A DNA stretch of 64,000 nucleotides from SZUA-547 sp963669315 (GTDB lineage: Bacteria; Pseudomonadota; Alphaproteobacteria; Rhodobacterales; Rhodobacteraceae). Positions within the stretch are counted from its first letter, which is position 1, and each line of letters starts with the position of its first letter. The notes beneath the pieces are model-generated. The model was not told where the DNA came from and did not search any database. It was given only the letters and a program-made list of their open reading frames with translations. The translations under genes were made by a program, and so were the position numbers. Of this stretch, positions 17,001 to 24,968 are shown one piece after another. The stretch is from NCBI GenBank assembly GCA_963669315.1, contig OY770021.1, forward strand, positions 2,418,001 to 2,482,000, in the 5' to 3' direction.

Positions 17001-17359
17001 CGCTTGGCGCCGATCAATTGCACGCCGTATTTCTCCAGCGCGCCATTGTCGTCCAGAGCCAGCGCGGTGTTCAGCGCGGTCTGCCCGCCCATGGTCGGCA
17101 GCAGCGCATCCGGGCGCTCTTTGGCGATGATCTTCTCCACCATCTCCGGAGTGATCGGCTCCACATAGGTGGCGTCGGCCAAGCCCGGATCGGTCATGAT
17201 CGTGGCGGGGTTGGAGTTGACGAGAACGACGCGGTAGCCTTCCTCTCGCAGCGCTTTGCAGGCCTGCGCGCCGGAATAATCGAATTCACAGGCCTGGCCG
17301 ATCACGATCGGTCCGGCGCCGATGATAAGGATCGAGTTGATGTCGGTCCGTTTGGGCAT
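14099..17359 (-). CDS. carB: carbamoyl phosphate synthase large subunit
   Basis: A 1086-residue enzyme that makes carbamoyl phosphate for arginine and pyrimidine synthesis, using ammonia from the small subunit CarA (not in this window). Two ATP-grasp halves are visible: the first with GQACEFDYSG and GGTGGGVAYN, the second with GIEFDYCCCHA and RPSYVLGGRAMEIV. The C-terminal MGS-like allosteric domain begins near residue 945. Length is standard. AAGGACG precedes ATG 17359. The leader of roughly 200 bases to the divergent antiporter gene shows no clear operator. Confidence 0.98.
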   Translation of the reverse strand: MPKRTDINSILIIGAGPIVIGQACEFDYSGAQACKALREEGYRVVLVNSNPATIMTDPGLADATYVEPITPEMVEKIIAKERPDALLPTMGGQTALNTALALDDNGALEKYGVQLIGAKREAIEMAEDRALFRKAMDRIGLENPRATIAESIEDAMAAIEDVGLPAIIRPAFTLGGTGGGVAYNREDYERICKTGLDASPVSQILIDESLLGWKEFEMEVVRDKADNCIIVCSIENVDPMGVHTGDSITVAPALTLTDKEYQMLRNASIAVLREIGVETGGSNVQFAQNPEDGRVVVIEMNPRVSRSSALASKATGFPIAKIAAKLAVGYTLDELDNDITKVTPASFEPTIDYVVTKIPRFAFEKFPGALPELTTAMKSVGEAMAIGRSFHESVQKALSSMETGLTGFDEIEIEGAEDDQRPDERRLAVRAALSRQTPDRMRVIAQAIREGLTLEEIAAATSFDMWFLERIDEIVSEEARLIESGLPDDEPGLRRIKMLGFSDARLAKLCNLPEDAVRAKRNTLGVNAVFKRIDTCAAEFEAQTPYMYSTYEADAMGGVECEARPSDRNKVVILGGGPNRIGQGIEFDYCCCHACYALTEAGFETVMINCNPETVSTDYDTSDRLYFEPLTIETVLEILRVEQQAGNLLGVIVQFGGQTPLKLARALEAADIPILGTSPDAIDLAEDRERFQKLLEELKLTQPRNGIARTRDEAFAVAREIGFPVVIRPSYVLGGRAMEIVRDDAGLDRYIREAVVVSGDSPVLIDSYLSGAIEVDVDALCDGEAVHVAGVMEHIEEAGVHSGDSACALPPYSLSPAIIDEIKRQTEAMAIGLNVVGLMNVQFAVKGDEIYVIEVNPRASRTVPFVAKAVAAPIAAIAARVMAGEKLADFDLPSPEIPRVAVKEAVLPFARFPGVDTILGPEMRSTGEVMGLDVNFDRAFLKSQIAAGTQLPSEGLVFISVKDSDKQAILAPARALVDSGMQVVATGGTAAFLTENDVPVERVNKVFEGRPHIIDRMKNGDIALVFNTTEGAQSLKDSYDIRATALSMKTPYYTTAAGSAAAARAIRNGAEGALDVAPLQDYANEG

Positions 17360-17569
17360 GGGCGTCCTTACGTCGCGCGCGCGAACTGGCGCGCCTAGAG
17401 CGCTCCGACTCGCGGAGTGTGGGCAAATTCCGGCGGTTATAAATCAGACGACGCGCGAGGCAAGGCGGGAACGCGCTTCGGCCCCGGATTCTAATGATCG
17501 ACGCCGAAGAATTGGGCTCGCCGGCAGTTGAGCGTTGCGCGGCGCAACAACTTGGCTAGTTTCCTCCCT

Positions 17570-19522
17570 ATGGCCGCCGAATCCGCATCCGACCCGTTTC
17601 TTATCGACGCTGCGATCTTTTTGACCGCCGCCGTCGTTTCGGTGCCGATCTTCAAGAAACTGAAACTCGGCTCGGTGCTGGGATATCTGGCGGCGGGCGT
17701 GGTGATCGGGCCGTCCGGCCTTGCCCTGATCGCGGACGCTGAAAGCGTTCTGCACGTGGCCGAATTCGGTGTCGTGCTGCTGTTGTTTATCATCGGGCTG
17801 GAGCTTCACCCCCAACGTCTTTGGCGTATGAAGGTCGAGATATTTGGTCTCGGATTTGCGCAGCTCGCCCTCACTGCGGGCGCCATCTTCGGGTTGCTGA
17901 TCGCGTTCGGCCCGCCGTTCGGCCTGTCGGTAAACGCCGCCATCATGACCGGCTTCGCTCTGGCGTTGTCGTCAACCGCCTTTGCGCTTCAGATCCTGCG
18001 CGACCGCGACGATATGGGGAAACCCTATGGCCAGCGGTCGTTCTCCATACTCCTGTTTCAGGATCTCGCGGTCGTCCCGCTGCTGGCGCTCGCCTCCTTG
18101 CTGGCGCCGGGGCATGACCAACTTACAGCTGAGCAGCTCTGGACCGAGGTCGCCGTCGCGATTGTCGCGGTCGTCGCGCTGGTGGTGATCGGCCGATATG
18201 CGCTCCGCCCGCTGTTCCAGCTTATCGCGCTAACCAAAGCGCAGGAGATTTTCACGGCCGCGGGCCTTCTGGTTGTGGTTGGCGCGGCACTGGCGATGCA
18301 GGAGGCCGGCCTTTCGATGGCGCTCGGGGCGTTCTTGGCCGGTCTGCTTCTGTCGAGCTCCGAGTACCGGCATCAGCTTGAAAGCGACATAGAGCCGTTC
18401 CGCGGCCTGTTTCTGGGCCTCTTTTTTATGAGCGTCGGCATGTTCGTGGACGGCGGCGTGGTGATTGAGAATATCGACGTGATCCTGATCGGCGCCGTGG
18501 CGCTGATCGCGGTCAAGACGGTTATCCTTTATCTGATCACCCGCATCACCCGTTCTTCACATGCGGACGCCTATCGGATCTCCGCGACATTGGGGCAGGG
18601 CGGCGAGTTCGCCTTCGTGCTGCTGTCGGTCGCCGCGGTCTCGGGCCTGATGGCGGCGCAGGTAGTGACGGTGATCGCCGCGATCGTCACGCTGACCATG
18701 GCGGCGACCCCGCTGTTGATCATGTTCGCGGATCGCTCGCTGGGGGATGAGGAGGAAAGCGCCGACGGGCTTGAGACGGCGCAGAATGCGCGCCCGGCCC
18801 GTATCATCGTCGCGGGATTTGGGCGGTCCGGGCAGGTGGTCGCCCGGATGCTGAGGATGCGCGGGCACAGGCCGACACTGATCGACAACTCGCCGCGACG
18901 CATTCGGATTGCACAGACATTCGGGTCGAAGGTGTTTTTCGGTGACGCTCTGCGCACCGACGTGCTGGCGGCGGCCGGCGCCGACCATGCCGAGCTGATC
19001 ATCATCTGCATCAATGACCGCGAGGGCGCGACCAGAGCGGTGACCCGGATCAGGGACCGGTTCCCGGGGGCCAAGGTGATCGTCGACGCCTATGATCGTT
19101 TCGCGGAAGTGGAGTTGCGCAAGGCCGGGGCGGATTTCGTGATCCGTGAGACATTTGAATCGGCGCTGTTGCTGGCCATCGAAGGGCTGCGGTTTCTCGA
19201 CGATGAAAAGCAGCTGGATGAGACGGTGGATGAGTTCCGCCGGCATGACAGCGAGATGCTGAAGTTGCAGACCGAGTTCGGCGCCAAGAAGGCCGCCCAG
19301 AAGATGCGCGAGATTTACTCGCTCGACGATCTGGGGGTGGCGGTCGCCGGAGGCGCGGAGCGGAGGTCGGACCAGAACCCTGAGAACAAGGCGAGCGGGC
19401 CATCCCTGATCACGCAGAGCGCAGCGCCGCCGCGCATGGCGGGAACCACCGACGATCCGGCGCGCGAGCCCGCGCCGGACGACGAGGATCCCGACCCGAA
19501 AGCCGAGACCAATCCGGCCTGA
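17570..19522 (+). CDS. Kef-type monovalent cation:proton antiporter (CPA2)
   Basis: A 650-residue potassium efflux/antiport protein. An exchanger domain of about thirteen helices (residues 10-390) contains the Kef marks GYLAAGVVIGPSG and GLELHPQRLW. A linker leads to an RCK_N NAD-binding domain (about 420-540) with GFGRSGQVVARML, which gates these channels by nucleotide or thiol signals. The C-terminal 75 residues are a charged, disordered tail. ATG 17570 fits the family; TTG 17528 is less likely and neither has a strong ribosome binding site. No KefF/G ancillary gene is adjacent. Confidence 0.93.
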   Translation: MAAESASDPFLIDAAIFLTAAVVSVPIFKKLKLGSVLGYLAAGVVIGPSGLALIADAESVLHVAEFGVVLLLFIIGLELHPQRLWRMKVEIFGLGFAQLALTAGAIFGLLIAFGPPFGLSVNAAIMTGFALALSSTAFALQILRDRDDMGKPYGQRSFSILLFQDLAVVPLLALASLLAPGHDQLTAEQLWTEVAVAIVAVVALVVIGRYALRPLFQLIALTKAQEIFTAAGLLVVVGAALAMQEAGLSMALGAFLAGLLLSSSEYRHQLESDIEPFRGLFLGLFFMSVGMFVDGGVVIENIDVILIGAVALIAVKTVILYLITRITRSSHADAYRISATLGQGGEFAFVLLSVAAVSGLMAAQVVTVIAAIVTLTMAATPLLIMFADRSLGDEEESADGLETAQNARPARIIVAGFGRSGQVVARMLRMRGHRPTLIDNSPRRIRIAQTFGSKVFFGDALRTDVLAAAGADHAELIIICINDREGATRAVTRIRDRFPGAKVIVDAYDRFAEVELRKAGADFVIRETFESALLLAIEGLRFLDDEKQLDETVDEFRRHDSEMLKLQTEFGAKKAAQKMREIYSLDDLGVAVAGGAERRSDQNPENKASGPSLITQSAAPPRMAGTTDDPAREPAPDDEDPDPKAETNPA

Positions 19523-19529
19523 ACCGCGC

Positions 19530-19557
19530 TTGACAGCGCGTCTTCCATCCTTATAAA
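19530..19557 (+). promoter_or_regulatory. sigma-70-type promoter of rpsD
   Basis: TTGACA at 19530-19535 and TATAAA at 19552-19557 are separated by 16 bases. It is the closest match to the housekeeping consensus in the window. Transcription would start near 19564, giving a leader of about 125 bases before the rpsD GTG. Confidence 0.8.
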
Positions 19558-19578
19558 GCGCGCGTCGCCGTCCTATTT

Positions 19579-19645
19579 GGGCGGAGACCTCTATTGGCGT
19601 TCGCGGCCCTCGCAAGAGGGAACCTGTCGCTTCGGGAATCCGCCC
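19579..19645 (+). ncRNA. structured rpsD leader, candidate S4 autoregulatory element
   Basis: GGGCGGA (19579-19585) pairs perfectly with TCCGCCC (19639-19645), enclosing CCCTC/GAGGG (19607-19611, 19616-19620) capped by a GCAA tetraloop of the GNRA class. The element sits between the rpsD promoter and the ribosome binding site. Ribosomal protein S4 represses its own message in other bacteria by binding a leader fold; an equivalent role here is inference. Confidence 0.5.
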
Positions 19646-19689
19646 GGAGAGAGGAGAACGCCGGACATTTATGAACGAAGGAGAAGGCC

Positions 19690-20310
19690 GTGACCAAGCG
19701 CACGTCCGCCAAGTACAAAATCGATCGCCGTATGGGCGAGAATATCTGGGGCCGTCCGAAATCCCCGGTCAACCGCCGCGAATACGGACCGGGCCAGCAC
19801 GGCCAGCGCCGCAAGGGCAAACTTTCCGATTTCGGCGTGCAGCTGCGCGCCAAGCAGAAGCTGAAAGGCTATTACGGCGATCTGACCGAGAAGCAGTTCC
19901 GCCGCATCTATGGTGAGGCTGAGCGCCGCAAAGGCGACACAGGTGAGAATCTGGTTGGTCTGCTGGAGCAGCGCCTCGACGCCGTGGTGTATCGCGCCAA
20001 GTTCGTATCGACCGTCTTCGCAGCCCGGCAGTTCGTGAACCACGGTCATGTCGAGGTGAACGGCAAGCGCGTCAACGTCCCCAGCTATCGGGTGAAAGAG
20101 GGCGATGTCGTCTCGGTTCGCGGCAAGTCCAAGGATCTGGGCATCGTGCTGGAGGCCACCCAGCTGGCTGAGCGCGACGTGCCGGAATATGTCGAGGCCG
20201 ACCACAGCAAGCTGACCGCCACGCTGCTCAGGGTGCCTTCGCTGTCGGACGTGCCGTATCCGGTGGTGATGGAGCCGAACCTGGTGGTCGAGTTCTACGC
20301 GAAGAACTGA
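19690..20310 (+). CDS. rpsD: 30S ribosomal protein S4
   Basis: A 206-residue primary binding protein of 16S rRNA. The basic N-terminal region has KYKIDRRMGENIWG and REYGPGQHGQRRKGKLSDFG; the S4 RNA-binding domain (about 96-160) has LEQRLDAVVYRA, HVEVNGKRVN and VKEGDVVSV. The start is GTG 19690, with AGGAGAAGG immediately upstream. The gene stands alone behind its own promoter, as is usual in alphaproteobacteria, where rpsD lies outside the alpha operon. Confidence 0.98.
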   Translation: MTKRTSAKYKIDRRMGENIWGRPKSPVNRREYGPGQHGQRRKGKLSDFGVQLRAKQKLKGYYGDLTEKQFRRIYGEAERRKGDTGENLVGLLEQRLDAVVYRAKFVSTVFAARQFVNHGHVEVNGKRVNVPSYRVKEGDVVSVRGKSKDLGIVLEATQLAERDVPEYVEADHSKLTATLLRVPSLSDVPYPVVMEPNLVVEFYAKN

Positions 20311-20450
20311 TCTTCGCTACAATCTGAGTTTCAGGGCCGCGCGGGCGACTGCGCTGCCTTTTGCGTTCTCGCGCTGCGCCCCCGCCTTGACCTCTCCCTC
20401 GCTCCGCTTCACGGTGCCGGGCTGATCGCCCACCCAAGCGGAGCCTCCTC

Positions 20451-21518
20451 ATGTCTGACGACGCCCTCAATCTCGATCTGCTGAAACGCCTTTGCGAAAC
20501 TCCCGGCGCGCCGGGGCGAGAGCATCGGGTGCGGGCGTTGATAGAGGCGGAGATCGAGGGCCTGTTCGACGAAACCCGCGTTGATGCGATGGGCTCACTG
20601 CTCTGTGTTCGCAAACCCACCAGGAAGACCCGCAAGAAGGGCGACCCGCTGAAGGTCATGCTGCTCTGCCATATGGATGAGATTGCTTTTCTGGTCTCCC
20701 ATGTGGATGACAAGGGCTTCATCTGCGTCGATCCGGTGGGCGGATTCGATCCGCGTTCTCTGTTTTCGCGCCGGGTGTTGGTCTGCACCTCAAACGGCGA
20801 TTTCAAGGGCGTGATGAATCCGGGCGGCAAGGGCCTACATATCTCCAGCCCGGAAGAACGGAAGAAAATACCAGAGCCGAACGAATTCATCATCGATCTC
20901 GGTCTCGGCAAGGCGGCCAAAGACAAGGTGCAGGTCGGCGATTTCGTGGTGATGGATGAGCCGTTTCTTGAGATGGGCGACAAGGTCGTCTCAAAGGCGC
21001 TCGACAACCGCATCGCCTGCTGGCTGGGGATCGAGGCGCTGCGCAAGCTGGTGAACGAGAAGACCACCCATGCCTGCGAGGTGCATGTCGCCTTCACGGC
21101 GCAAGAGGAGGTGGGCCTGCGCGGCGCCAGGGCGGCGGCTTATGCGGTGAAGCCGGATATCGGCTTTGGCGTCGACACCACACTCGCCTGCGACACGCCC
21201 GGCGTGCCAGAAAAAGACCGCGTCACGATGCAGGGAGAGGGGTTTGGCCTGCATGTGAAGGACGGCTCTTTCATCGCCGATATCGGCCTCGTCGAAGAGG
21301 TCGAGGCGCTGGCGAAGAAGAAAAAGATCCCGCATCAGCGCACGATGCTGGCCAAGGGCGGGCAGGACGGCGCCGCTGCTCAGCAGGCCGCAGCCGGGGC
21401 GAAGGCGGTCAGCATCGTCGTCGGCACGCGCTATATCCACACGGTTTGCGAGATGAGCGACCAGCGCGACATCCGAGCCGCGCGGGACATACTGGCGGCG
21501 TATCTGGCGACGCATTGA
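20451..21518 (+). CDS. M42 family metallopeptidase (glutamyl aminopeptidase/endoglucanase-like)
   Basis: A 355-residue cytoplasmic di-metal aminopeptidase of the TET/M42 family. Metal and catalytic motifs occur in order: CHMDEIAF (His ligand near 73), KALDNRIACW (bridging Asp near 185), TAQEEVGLRGA (catalytic Glu pair near 220), GVDTTLACD and a late GTRYIHT His ligand. Such enzymes trim short peptides as large tetrahedral assemblies. GGAG eight bases before ATG 20451 sets the start. It is a single-gene unit between rpsD and an unrelated small protein. Confidence 0.9.
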   Translation: MSDDALNLDLLKRLCETPGAPGREHRVRALIEAEIEGLFDETRVDAMGSLLCVRKPTRKTRKKGDPLKVMLLCHMDEIAFLVSHVDDKGFICVDPVGGFDPRSLFSRRVLVCTSNGDFKGVMNPGGKGLHISSPEERKKIPEPNEFIIDLGLGKAAKDKVQVGDFVVMDEPFLEMGDKVVSKALDNRIACWLGIEALRKLVNEKTTHACEVHVAFTAQEEVGLRGARAAAYAVKPDIGFGVDTTLACDTPGVPEKDRVTMQGEGFGLHVKDGSFIADIGLVEEVEALAKKKKIPHQRTMLAKGGQDGAAAQQAAAGAKAVSIVVGTRYIHTVCEMSDQRDIRAARDILAAYLATH

Positions 21519-21649
21519 GCGGCAGCGGGTCGAGCCCCCGCCGTTGCGAACGAAACGCGGCGGAATCTGATTGGAATCTCAATCGTGTTGGCGGATGATG
21601 AACTGAACAGGACAATTCATAGTCATTGGTTCAGGGGAGGATCATCAGT

Positions 21650-22060
21650 ATGTCCATGAAAGATACAGCTCAAAAGTTCGCGGACGCCTGCGATTGCGGA
21701 AAGGGTTGGGAAGTCTGCAAAGAATGGTGCCACGAGGGAGCGACATTCTCCGTCCAGGCGGAAGCCCTGGCGGACATTTCGACGCTTGAGGGTTATGTGG
21801 AGTGGGCGAAAAGTTTGCTTACCCCGATGCCTGACGCGCGCTACGAGCCAATATCCCTTGCTGTCGATGAAGAACGCGGTAGAGCCACCGTTGTTTCCGT
21901 ATTTCTTGGCACGCACACGGTCGATGCCGGCAGCCCGCCGACGGGCAAAGCCGTCGCGACTGACTATGTCTACGTCTTGGATTTCGACGGCGACAAGATT
22001 CGCCACATGACCAAAATCTGGAATGACGGCCATGCGTTGAAGCAACTCGGCTGGGCGTAG
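21650..22060 (+). CDS. SnoaL-like (NTF2-fold) protein
   Basis: A 136-residue cytoplasmic protein with the cone-shaped NTF2/SnoaL pattern: an N-terminal helix (TAQKFADACD), WCHEGATFSV, and a C-terminal beta sheet ending DGDKIRHMTKIWNDGHALKQLGW, which strongly resembles the last strand of ester-cyclase-like proteins. GGGGAGG (21634-21640) nine bases before ATG 21650 fixes the start over an upstream in-frame codon. GC content is lower than neighbours. The catalytic role is unknown; many relatives are non-enzymatic ligand binders. Confidence 0.78.
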   Translation: MSMKDTAQKFADACDCGKGWEVCKEWCHEGATFSVQAEALADISTLEGYVEWAKSLLTPMPDARYEPISLAVDEERGRATVVSVFLGTHTVDAGSPPTGKAVATDYVYVLDFDGDKIRHMTKIWNDGHALKQLGWA

Positions 22061-22090
22061 TCGGCTCTCTCACTCAGATCCATTTGCGCA

Positions 22091-22360
22091 GTGGCGGAGC
22101 CGGTTGCAGTTGGCGCCATCGGCGCTGCGCGTAATCCTCTGGTATTCTGGCCTCGGCTTTACGATTTTGGTTGGAGCAGGCCCTTGGAGTTCACGGTCGA
22201 CGCCTACGCCAAGGCGGACAGGGACGCGTTGCCGGAGATCTCCATGCAGGCGTGGGCGCTGGTCTTCGCTCAGACGCGCGCCTGCGTACCCGGATTCGTC
22301 TACGACTCGTTTTATCCGAACGGCTGGACGGTTGCGCGCTATTTCAAGGATTTGCGCTGA
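22091..22360 (+). CDS. small unknown protein, 58-89 aa
   Basis: I do not recognise this frame. From 22184 (TTG) to 22360 the wobble positions are strongly GC-rich, as in real genes here, and the peptide (VDAYAKADRDALPEISMQ, then FYPNGWTVARYFKDLR) looks like a folded domain or the tail of one. The first 30 codons from GTG 22091 look less convincing. It may be a gene remnant. It fills most of the otherwise empty 460 bases between the SnoaL-like and MFS genes. Confidence 0.35.
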   Translation: MAEPVAVGAIGAARNPLVFWPRLYDFGWSRPLEFTVDAYAKADRDALPEISMQAWALVFAQTRACVPGFVYDSFYPNGWTVARYFKDLR

Positions 22361-22486
22361 TACGCAGGCGCCGCTCTCGCGGTGTGGATCGGGGTGAACG
22401 CAAACGTTCGATGAGTTTCGTCGTTTCCACCGATCACACCATTTCATTGGCGCTTTCGCAGCTTAACAACTAGGTAACGCCTCAAA

Positions 22487-22509
22487 GGCCGCGGCATGCC
22501 GCCGCGGCC
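22487..22509 (+). promoter_or_regulatory. perfect hairpin abutting the MFS ribosome binding site
   Basis: GGCCGCGGC (22487-22495) and GCCGCGGCC (22501-22509) form a nine-base-pair, all-GC stem with loop ATGCC. GGAGG at 22510-22514 follows directly, eight bases before ATG 22523. A stem this strong touching the ribosome binding site could impede initiation or protect the 5' end. Confidence 0.45.
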
Positions 22510-22522
22510 GGAGGCCCCGCCC

Positions 22523-23761
22523 ATGCCCCGGCTCGTTACTCTGGAGGATGCGAAATTGCTGCCCCCGTGGCGGCGGCCAGAGGCGCTGCTGTTGCTGATG
22601 GCGTTGGGCATGGCGCTGGCGTTTCGGACGTGGAGCGCGGCGCTCAACAATTTCGTGGTCGATGCGTCTGCGTTCAACGGGCTCGATATCGGCGTCCTGC
22701 ACACGGTGCGGGAGACCCCCGGCTTTCTGGCGTTTCTCGTCATCTACATCGTCATCGTGATTCGGGAGCAGACGCTGGCGCTGACCGCGCTCTGCCTGCT
22801 GGGGCTCGGCACCGCGGTTGTGGCGGAGTTCCCGGCCTATTGGGGGATCATGGCCACCACGATCATCTCTTCTATCGGTTTCCATTATTACGAAGCGGTT
22901 AGTCAGTCTCTGCAACTGCAATGGCTGGACAAGGAGCGCGCGCCCAAAGCACTGGGCTGGATCGTGGCGGCGGGCTCCGCAGGGGCGTTGGTCGTCTTCG
23001 GCTCCATCGCTCTGGCCGGGCGGTTTGTCGTCCTGAATTACGACCTGATCTACATGCTGGGCGGCGGCGCCTGCGTGGCCATCGCGGTTTTCTGCTATTT
23101 CGCCTATCCGCAATTCAGGGCCACCCATGTTCAGGCGCGCGGGATCGTGCTGAAGCGCCGTTACTGGCTCTACTATGCGCTGGTTTTCATGGGCGGCGCG
23201 CGGCGGCAGATTTTCGTCGTATTCGCGGCCTTCATGATGGTGGAGAAGTTCGGGTTCGAGCTACATGAGGTCACCGCACTTTTCCTGATCAACTACGTCG
23301 CCAACATCGTCTTCGCGCCGATGGTCGGACGGCTGATCGCATCCTATGGAGAGCGGATCGCTCTGATCATCGAGTATGTCGGTCTGATCGCGGTGTTTTC
23401 GCTTTATGCGGGGATTTATTTCTTCGACTGGGGCGTCTTGCTGGCCATGGCGCTTTACGTTGTCGATCATCTTCTGTTCGCGATCGCCTTTGCGCAGAAG
23501 ACCTATTTCCAGAAGATCGCCGATCCGCAGGATCACGCCCCGACCGCCGCCGTCGCCTTCACCATTAATCATATCGCGGCCGTCACCCTGCCGGCGCCGC
23601 TGGGGCTGCTGTGGCTGTGGCAACCGGGCGTGGTGTACGGGTTGGCGGCGGGGATGGCTGGAGTTTCTTTGGCGTTGGCGTGTCTCGTTCCGCGCCATCC
23701 CGCGCCCGGCGCGGAAACGGCCTTCACCGTGCGAAAATCACCGGCCGCGGCTGCGGAATAG
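22523..23761 (+). CDS. MFS-like multi-spanning membrane protein
   Basis: A 412-residue membrane protein with about twelve helices in two halves separated by a short loop near residue 200. It has the overall layout of a major facilitator, with YYEAVSQSLQLQWLDKERAPKALG resembling the loop 2-3 region and AFAQKTYFQKIADPQDHAPT a central conserved loop. GGAGG at 22510-22514 selects ATG 22523 over an in-frame ATG at 22496 that lies inside the hairpin. No substrate can be deduced and the neighbours do not help. Confidence 0.75.
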   Translation: MPRLVTLEDAKLLPPWRRPEALLLLMALGMALAFRTWSAALNNFVVDASAFNGLDIGVLHTVRETPGFLAFLVIYIVIVIREQTLALTALCLLGLGTAVVAEFPAYWGIMATTIISSIGFHYYEAVSQSLQLQWLDKERAPKALGWIVAAGSAGALVVFGSIALAGRFVVLNYDLIYMLGGGACVAIAVFCYFAYPQFRATHVQARGIVLKRRYWLYYALVFMGGARRQIFVVFAAFMMVEKFGFELHEVTALFLINYVANIVFAPMVGRLIASYGERIALIIEYVGLIAVFSLYAGIYFFDWGVLLAMALYVVDHLLFAIAFAQKTYFQKIADPQDHAPTAAVAFTINHIAAVTLPAPLGLLWLWQPGVVYGLAAGMAGVSLALACLVPRHPAPGAETAFTVRKSPAAAAE

Positions 23762-23892
23762 GCGCGGCATTGCAACGAAATCGCCCGAACGCCGCGCTCG
23801 GACTCGCGACCCGCGCAAAAGATGTATAGATGAACCAAACAGGGACAGGGATGGTCGCCGAAAGCGCGGCCCAAGCGGGAGTGCGGCGCTAT

Positions 23893-24213
23893 ATGCCGAA
23901 AATCACTTATATCGAGTTTAGCGGCGCCGAACATGTGGTGGACGTGCCCGAGGGGCTGTCGGTCATGGAAGGCGCGGTCAACAACATGGTTCCGGGGATT
24001 GAGGCCGATTGCGGCGGCGCCTGCGCCTGCTCGACGTGTCATGTCTACGTGGACCCGAGTTGGGCTGACAAACTGCCGGCCGTCGAGCCCATGGAGATGG
24101 ACATGCTCGATTTCGCCTTTGAGCCGAAGGACAATTCCCGGCTGACGTGCCAGATCAAGGTGACGGCCGATCTTGAGGGCCTCGTCGTCCGTATGCCGGA
24201 GAAGCAGATCTGA
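23893..24213 (+). CDS. 2Fe-2S ferredoxin, adrenodoxin type
   Basis: A 106-residue electron carrier. Cys40, Cys46, Cys49 and Cys86 give the C-x5-C-x2-C ... C ligand pattern of vertebrate/bacterial-type ferredoxins (FdxB, rhodocoxin, terpredoxin). The start MPKITYIEF at 23893 gives the standard family length; an earlier ATG at 23830 adds 21 unrelated residues. The final stop overlaps a CTG codon that appears to open the next gene. Partners in other bacteria are P450s, haem oxygenases or iron-sulfur assembly factors, none adjacent here. Confidence 0.92.
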   Translation: MPKITYIEFSGAEHVVDVPEGLSVMEGAVNNMVPGIEADCGGACACSTCHVYVDPSWADKLPAVEPMEMDMLDFAFEPKDNSRLTCQIKVTADLEGLVVRMPEKQI

Positions 24214-24968
24214 TCGCGCGCCTTGCGATAAGCGCGGCGCTGGCCGCAGCCACCTTCACCGCGGCGCCAGCGATGGCGTGCGACATCGCCCGGTTCACCG
24301 ATCCTACAAACGAATATGGCCACAACGTTCTTGGCGACACGCCGGAATGGAAGTCGCTGGTCGTCGAATTGCCGACCGCCCGGATCGGCGGCGGCAAGGG
24401 CAAGCCGTTTACACGTTCGGTCACGCTTGCCGAAGGTCGCGTGTTTGAGGATATCCGCCCGCGCTGCGCCGATGTCGATGGTCGCCCGGGGCGCGAGATC
24501 ATTGTCGTTGAAAGCTCGATGACGGGCGGCGCGCAACTGGCCGTATATGGGCGGGTGACCGGCGCTGACGGACTCCCGACACTGGGCAAGATCGCCGCTA
24601 CTCCGCATATCGGACGGCGAAATCGTTGGCTGGCGCCGGCCGGGGTTGCGGATTTCGACCGCGATGGCCGGAACGAGGTCGCCTATGTGGAGAAACCCCA
24701 TCTGACCGGAGTGCTTCGGTTCTGGCGGTTGGAGGATGGGGAGTTGGTGGAAGTCGCGTCCCGCGACGGATTCTCCAACCACAAGATCGGGCAAAACTTC
24801 ATTACCGGGGCGGTCCGCGACTGCGCGGACAGCGCCCTGCTGATCCTGCCAAATCTCGACTGGTCCGCGCTGTTCGCCGTCGGGTTTTGGGGAGAGGAGG
24901 TCACGGTCGAGTTGATCGCCCAGACCGTAGACGACAAATTCATCAGACAAGCAGCGAGGTGCAGATGA
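24210..24968 (+). CDS. exported VCBS/FG-GAP repeat-like protein, CTG start
   Basis: A 252-residue protein probably sent to the periplasm. The first ATG (24273) would begin in the middle of a signal peptide. Reading from CTG 24210 gives IARLAISAALAAATFTAA, a charged-hydrophobic leader with cleavage after APAMA. GGAG (24198-24201) lies eight bases before the CTG, and CTGA overlaps the ferredoxin stop as ATGA does elsewhere. The mature part has beta-propeller-like repeats with calcium-loop-like VADFDRDGRNEVAYVE near residue 150. Role unknown; it is coupled to the next gene by an ATGA overlap. Confidence 0.72.
   Translation: MIARLAISAALAAATFTAAPAMACDIARFTDPTNEYGHNVLGDTPEWKSLVVELPTARIGGGKGKPFTRSVTLAEGRVFEDIRPRCADVDGRPGREIIVVESSMTGGAQLAVYGRVTGADGLPTLGKIAATPHIGRRNRWLAPAGVADFDRDGRNEVAYVEKPHLTGVLRFWRLEDGELVEVASRDGFSNHKIGQNFITGAVRDCADSALLILPNLDWSALFAVGFWGEEVTVELIAQTVDDKFIRQAARCR

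Noticed and set aside
16175..17398. Long plus-strand frame opposite carB
   Set aside because: A shadow of high-GC coding DNA; carB is full length and unmistakable.
18557..19615. Minus-strand frame opposite the Kef-type antiporter
   Set aside because: No family resemblance and Arg/His-rich composition; the antiporter on the plus strand explains the region.
21538..21563. Terminator after the M42 peptidase
   Set aside because: CCGCCGTT and AACGCGGCGG pair only with a two-base bulge and no T-run follows.
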